DNA of 64,000 nucleotides from Flectonema sp. DT1601 (Eukaryota; Euglenozoa; Diplonemea; Diplonemida; Diplonemidae). The notes beneath the pieces are model-generated. The model did not search any database, was not told the origin of the DNA, and saw only the letters and a program-made list of their open reading frames with translations. Each line of letters opens with the position of its first letter. Position 1 is the first letter of the stretch. This document shows, in pieces, positions 61,001-64,000 of this stretch. A program made the translations under genes and the position numbers. The stretch is from NCBI GenBank assembly GCA_964019425.1, contig OZ025819.1, forward strand, positions 372,001-436,000, in the 5' to 3' direction.

Positions 61001-64000
61001 TTTACGTGAAGACATGATGGAACAAAGAAGATACTTAGGAAGGCATGCAATGGATCTGTTCAAGGCTAATTTAAATAATACTTGTGTCTCCTTCCACTTC
61101 GACACATGGAAACGATTTGTCGAATGCAAAAGACAAGCAATGACAGCAGCCAGAGAAAACCTCGCTGAAGAAAAGTCTCGCATCATCGTTGGTAAAGGAG
61201 CAGAAGTCTTAGAAAGAGGAACCAGACTCTTTGTGCTATGTAGTTATTACGGTACTTGGTTACGCTGGCTTTGCTTGAAGCGTTTAAAGACTGGAATGAA
61301 GGAACTAGAAGACTCTGAAAAGAATAAAATCGTCGACCTATCAAAGGCACGCGCTGAGATTGATGAACTAAATACTTACGTAACAAAAGTGATGGCTGAA
61401 AACGCACAACTTGGAACAGCACACGAACAGTCTAGCTCAGGTAGACGTGCTCTTGAAGATGCCAATGCCAGATTGGAGGCCGGTCTTTCAGAAGCTCAGA
61501 GTGAGTTCTCAATTAGATGCGATAACTTTACATCAGTCAACGTTGAGTTAGAAACTAAATGCGAACAACTCACTAATCAACTTCATGACTTGAAGTTGTC
61601 AGAGGAGACTTGGAGAGTACGTGCAAACGAACCAGATCCTGAATCTGAAAGAAATAAACAACAAATTAGTATCCTTGAACAAAGTCTAAAGATGTCTCAA
61701 TCAAGTCATGATAAGATGCAATCGCAACAAGTTGAATTCATCAGAGAAAAGGAAGAATTAACAGAAGCTGTTAGAGTATTACAAAACGGACTTGGAATGT
61801 CTCAGGTTGAAACTGCAGCAGCGAAGGAAGCTGTTGCTCATGAGAAGGCAAATCATCAGGAACATGTTTCTGATTTAGAAAGACGAGACGTGACATCAAA
61901 GAAAGAAGTAACACAACTCCGCTCAGCCCTTCGTGAAGCTGATGCAGCAGTCGCTTCTGCAGATGTTCGCTACAATGAAGTTGTTGTTGAGTTAGAGAGA
62001 ATCACATCGACATTCAGCTCTGAGTCAGAACTCAATCACACACTAAAACATGCTCTTGAAGAGGTAAAACAAAACAACACCAGACAAGCTGAAAAACTAA
62101 TCAGCGATGTTGTTGCTCTTGAATCACAACTCGAAATCTCACAACAAGAGGCGATTGGCTACAGAAACAGATCCGGTTTGTTCTTTTATTAAATAAAAAC
62201 CTTTTCTTTCCTTCAAGTAGTGGGTCATTAAAACAACAAACAACAGTCGAGTTCGAAACCATCGCTGCAGAGTTGCAGGGAAGACTTGAACAAGTCAACG
62301 GAATTAGACAGCGATTGAGATCGCCATCTCAAGGGAGGGTATGCACTTTTTTAAATTTTAACAAAACTCTAACCAAATATATCCTTAAAACACAATCATC
62401 ACAGGACGGTATCGATGACGACGACGACCGTCTTCGTGAGATGACTAAGAGAGCTGAAGCAGCAGAAATACAAATAAGAACTTTGGAACAAAAACTCTCA
62501 GAAGAGCAAAACGCTAGTCTTGCAGCAGCACATCAAGCAGCAATACAAAGTGAGATAGCTTCAGAAGAAGAAGGAAAGTACCAAGGTGAGCTTTTCAGAC
62601 TTCACAGCAAAGAGAAAAACATCACAATAGAATTAGATGAGAGTCTGGGAAGAGTATCCGACTTAGAGTCTGAGAATCAACAATTCAGACTAAGGCTGAA
62701 TGCGATGCAGATTGAGATTGAAACGAAAGACGAAGTTGAGCAAAAGCAAAAAGACGAACTTCAAAAGATGAAAAGTGAAGTTGAAACCTTAACTAATCAA
62801 CTCCTTAAATTAGAAGACTCAGTTAAGAATGATCCTTTAATACAATCTCTATCTACTAAGACAGACGTATTAGCTGCAACTACTCCATTATCACCAATTG
62901 AATTAATAGGATCTCCGGAACCACCAAGTCCAAAGAGTCCAACTGAAGAGCCAAGTGAAAGTGCGCCACCACTATCACCACCATCTCCTTTTGGTAGAAG
63001 TATGCAAAGGAAGCTAAGACAGTCTCCTTCACCACAGTTCTCTCCTCAACCTCAAACTAGTACACCAAAACGTAAACTGTCGCTGACTTCCGAAGAGCAG
63101 AGACGTCTTCGCTGGATATTCGAATACGGCGATGCTGATAAAGATGGTCACTTGAGCTACTCAGAATTACAAAAGTTATCAAATGAGACTCAAGGATCAC
63201 TAGACAGAGATCAATTCGATGCGTTGTTAGATCTATTCGCTGCAAGTGAACAGGGTCTTAAAGAAGAGCACTTAGAAAAGTTATACCTCGAGTTAGGAAG
63301 CCCTGGTGATATTGATGATAACTACGACATGTTACAAAGTCTAGTCACACAAGGAGAACAACAACCAGAGACACCTGAATTAGAAACAGTTCCTGTACCT
63401 GATGTTGAGAAGCTCTCTGAGGGATATTCACCAGCTGCTAGCTCAGCAGGAGATCCTCTTTCTCCATCGATGAGGAGTGAACCCGGCCTTCCTGCTGCAC
63501 ACTCATTCCGTTTCAATCCCGAAGCAATCCGTCGCTACGGGAAAACCGGATCTCTTCCATTCAAAATGTCCCTCCCAACTAAGTCTGAACCAGAGCCTCC
63601 GGTGGTGGTTTCGACCATCCAACAAAAGTGTAAAAATATATTTAAAGACGATCTAATTATCGAAGTAATCAATCCAGCTATGAACACAGCTGTTAGAATT
63701 GCAACAAGACAACAATTCCGTGAAGCAGTTAGTCCACAGGCTGGTGTATTTGAGGGAACTCAAGTTACACTAAAAGTTGTAAGAGAACAGGAAGCTATTA
63801 AGAAGTGGCGTGCTATTCACAAGTCGGAGTATGGTACTCTTAGTGCTCTGTCTTTAGTGAAGAAGGGAAGGAAAGCCAGAAAGGTTTATCCTCACCTTCA
63901 CATTCCAAAGAACGCTATGGAGCTCGTAACCGTAACTGTCGGAGAGATAACCCCTGACGTCCGTGATTTACTTCTAAAGAATGTTCAAGAAACCGCGGCA
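58023..64000 (+). CDS. Giant coiled-coil protein with Sfi1-like repeats and an EF-hand, 5' part
   Basis: Exons 58023-62175, 62247-62338 and 62405 to the window edge give 1,947 residues and the frame is still open. Coiled coil covers about 80-620. Residues about 620-1090 contain repeats with aromatic/Trp cores (FSSWLIWSHRR, FGTWLAWTKLRK, YHKWQRWWAKR, FNTWKRWFNMR, FDTWKRFVECKR, YGTWLRWLCLKR), matching Sfi1-type centrin-binding repeats. More coiled coil follows (1100-1640), then a Ser/Pro-rich segment, a canonical EF-hand (DADKDGHLSYSE, about 1660) and a beta-rich end. Introns are 71 and 66 nt. A centrosomal/basal-body or flagellar-root role is likely. Confidence 0.85.

Overview
The window looks like nuclear DNA of a heterotrophic flagellate, most probably a euglenozoan and within that group more like a diplonemid than a trypanosomatid. 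Three things in the sequence point there. Every host gene (about 27) lies on the + strand across all 64 kb. Most starts are preceded by a T-rich stretch and an AG a few to a few tens of bases upstream, which fits spliced-leader trans-splicing of polycistronic transcripts. Many proteins are of flagellar, coiled-coil or kinetoplastid-like type (tyrosine aminotransferase, uridine phosphorylase, STPGR repeat protein, MGC-myristoylated protein). Unlike trypanosomatids, ordinary GT-AG introns are common: 13 are inferred in host genes, mostly 40-120 nt. Identification of the group is inference; no rRNA or spliced-leader RNA gene was found.

Layout. 1-4.1 kb: the 3' part of a coiled-coil/SH3-like protein and a large unknown protein. 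4.1-7.4 kb: a whole-looking Mutator-like (MULE) DNA transposon on the opposite strand, with intron-containing transposase, terminal inverted repeats and 30-bp subterminal repeats. 7.5-16 kb: small mitochondrial-type cysteine-motif proteins, coiled-coil flagellar candidates, a Cache-like membrane protein and an acylated basic protein. 16.6-18.4 kb: a TBC1D22/Gyp1-like Rab GAP whose intron holds a second transposase remnant. 19-26 kb: metabolic enzymes (HSL-type hydrolase, tyrosine aminotransferase, aldo-keto reductase) and an Aurora-type kinase. 26-31 kb: an RRM/zinc-finger protein, an RG-rich repeat protein and a kinesin. 31.5-36.7 kb: an RCC1/F-box/ARF fusion, a WSS1/SPRTN-like protease with three UBZ fingers, and a membrane protein. 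37-46 kb: uridine phosphorylase, a TMEM86/YhhN protein and a 1,927-residue SNF2 helicase fused to an AlkA-type DNA glycosylase. 46-51 kb: an LRR receptor with many membrane spans. 51-56 kb: gene-poor, with a 503-bp tandem repeat that fills the intron of a tiny gene. 56-64 kb: an LRR protein and the 5' part of a giant coiled-coil protein with Sfi1-like repeats and an EF-hand.

Genes are not arranged by pathway, as expected for a unidirectional euglenozoan gene array. The most unusual items are the two domain fusions (SNF2 plus AlkA glycosylase; RCC1 plus F-box plus ARF with its catalytic glutamine replaced), the repeat array surrounding a single small exon, the A-rich ends of cis introns compared with the T-rich trans-splice acceptors, and several mini upstream ORFs whose stop overlaps the main start codon.
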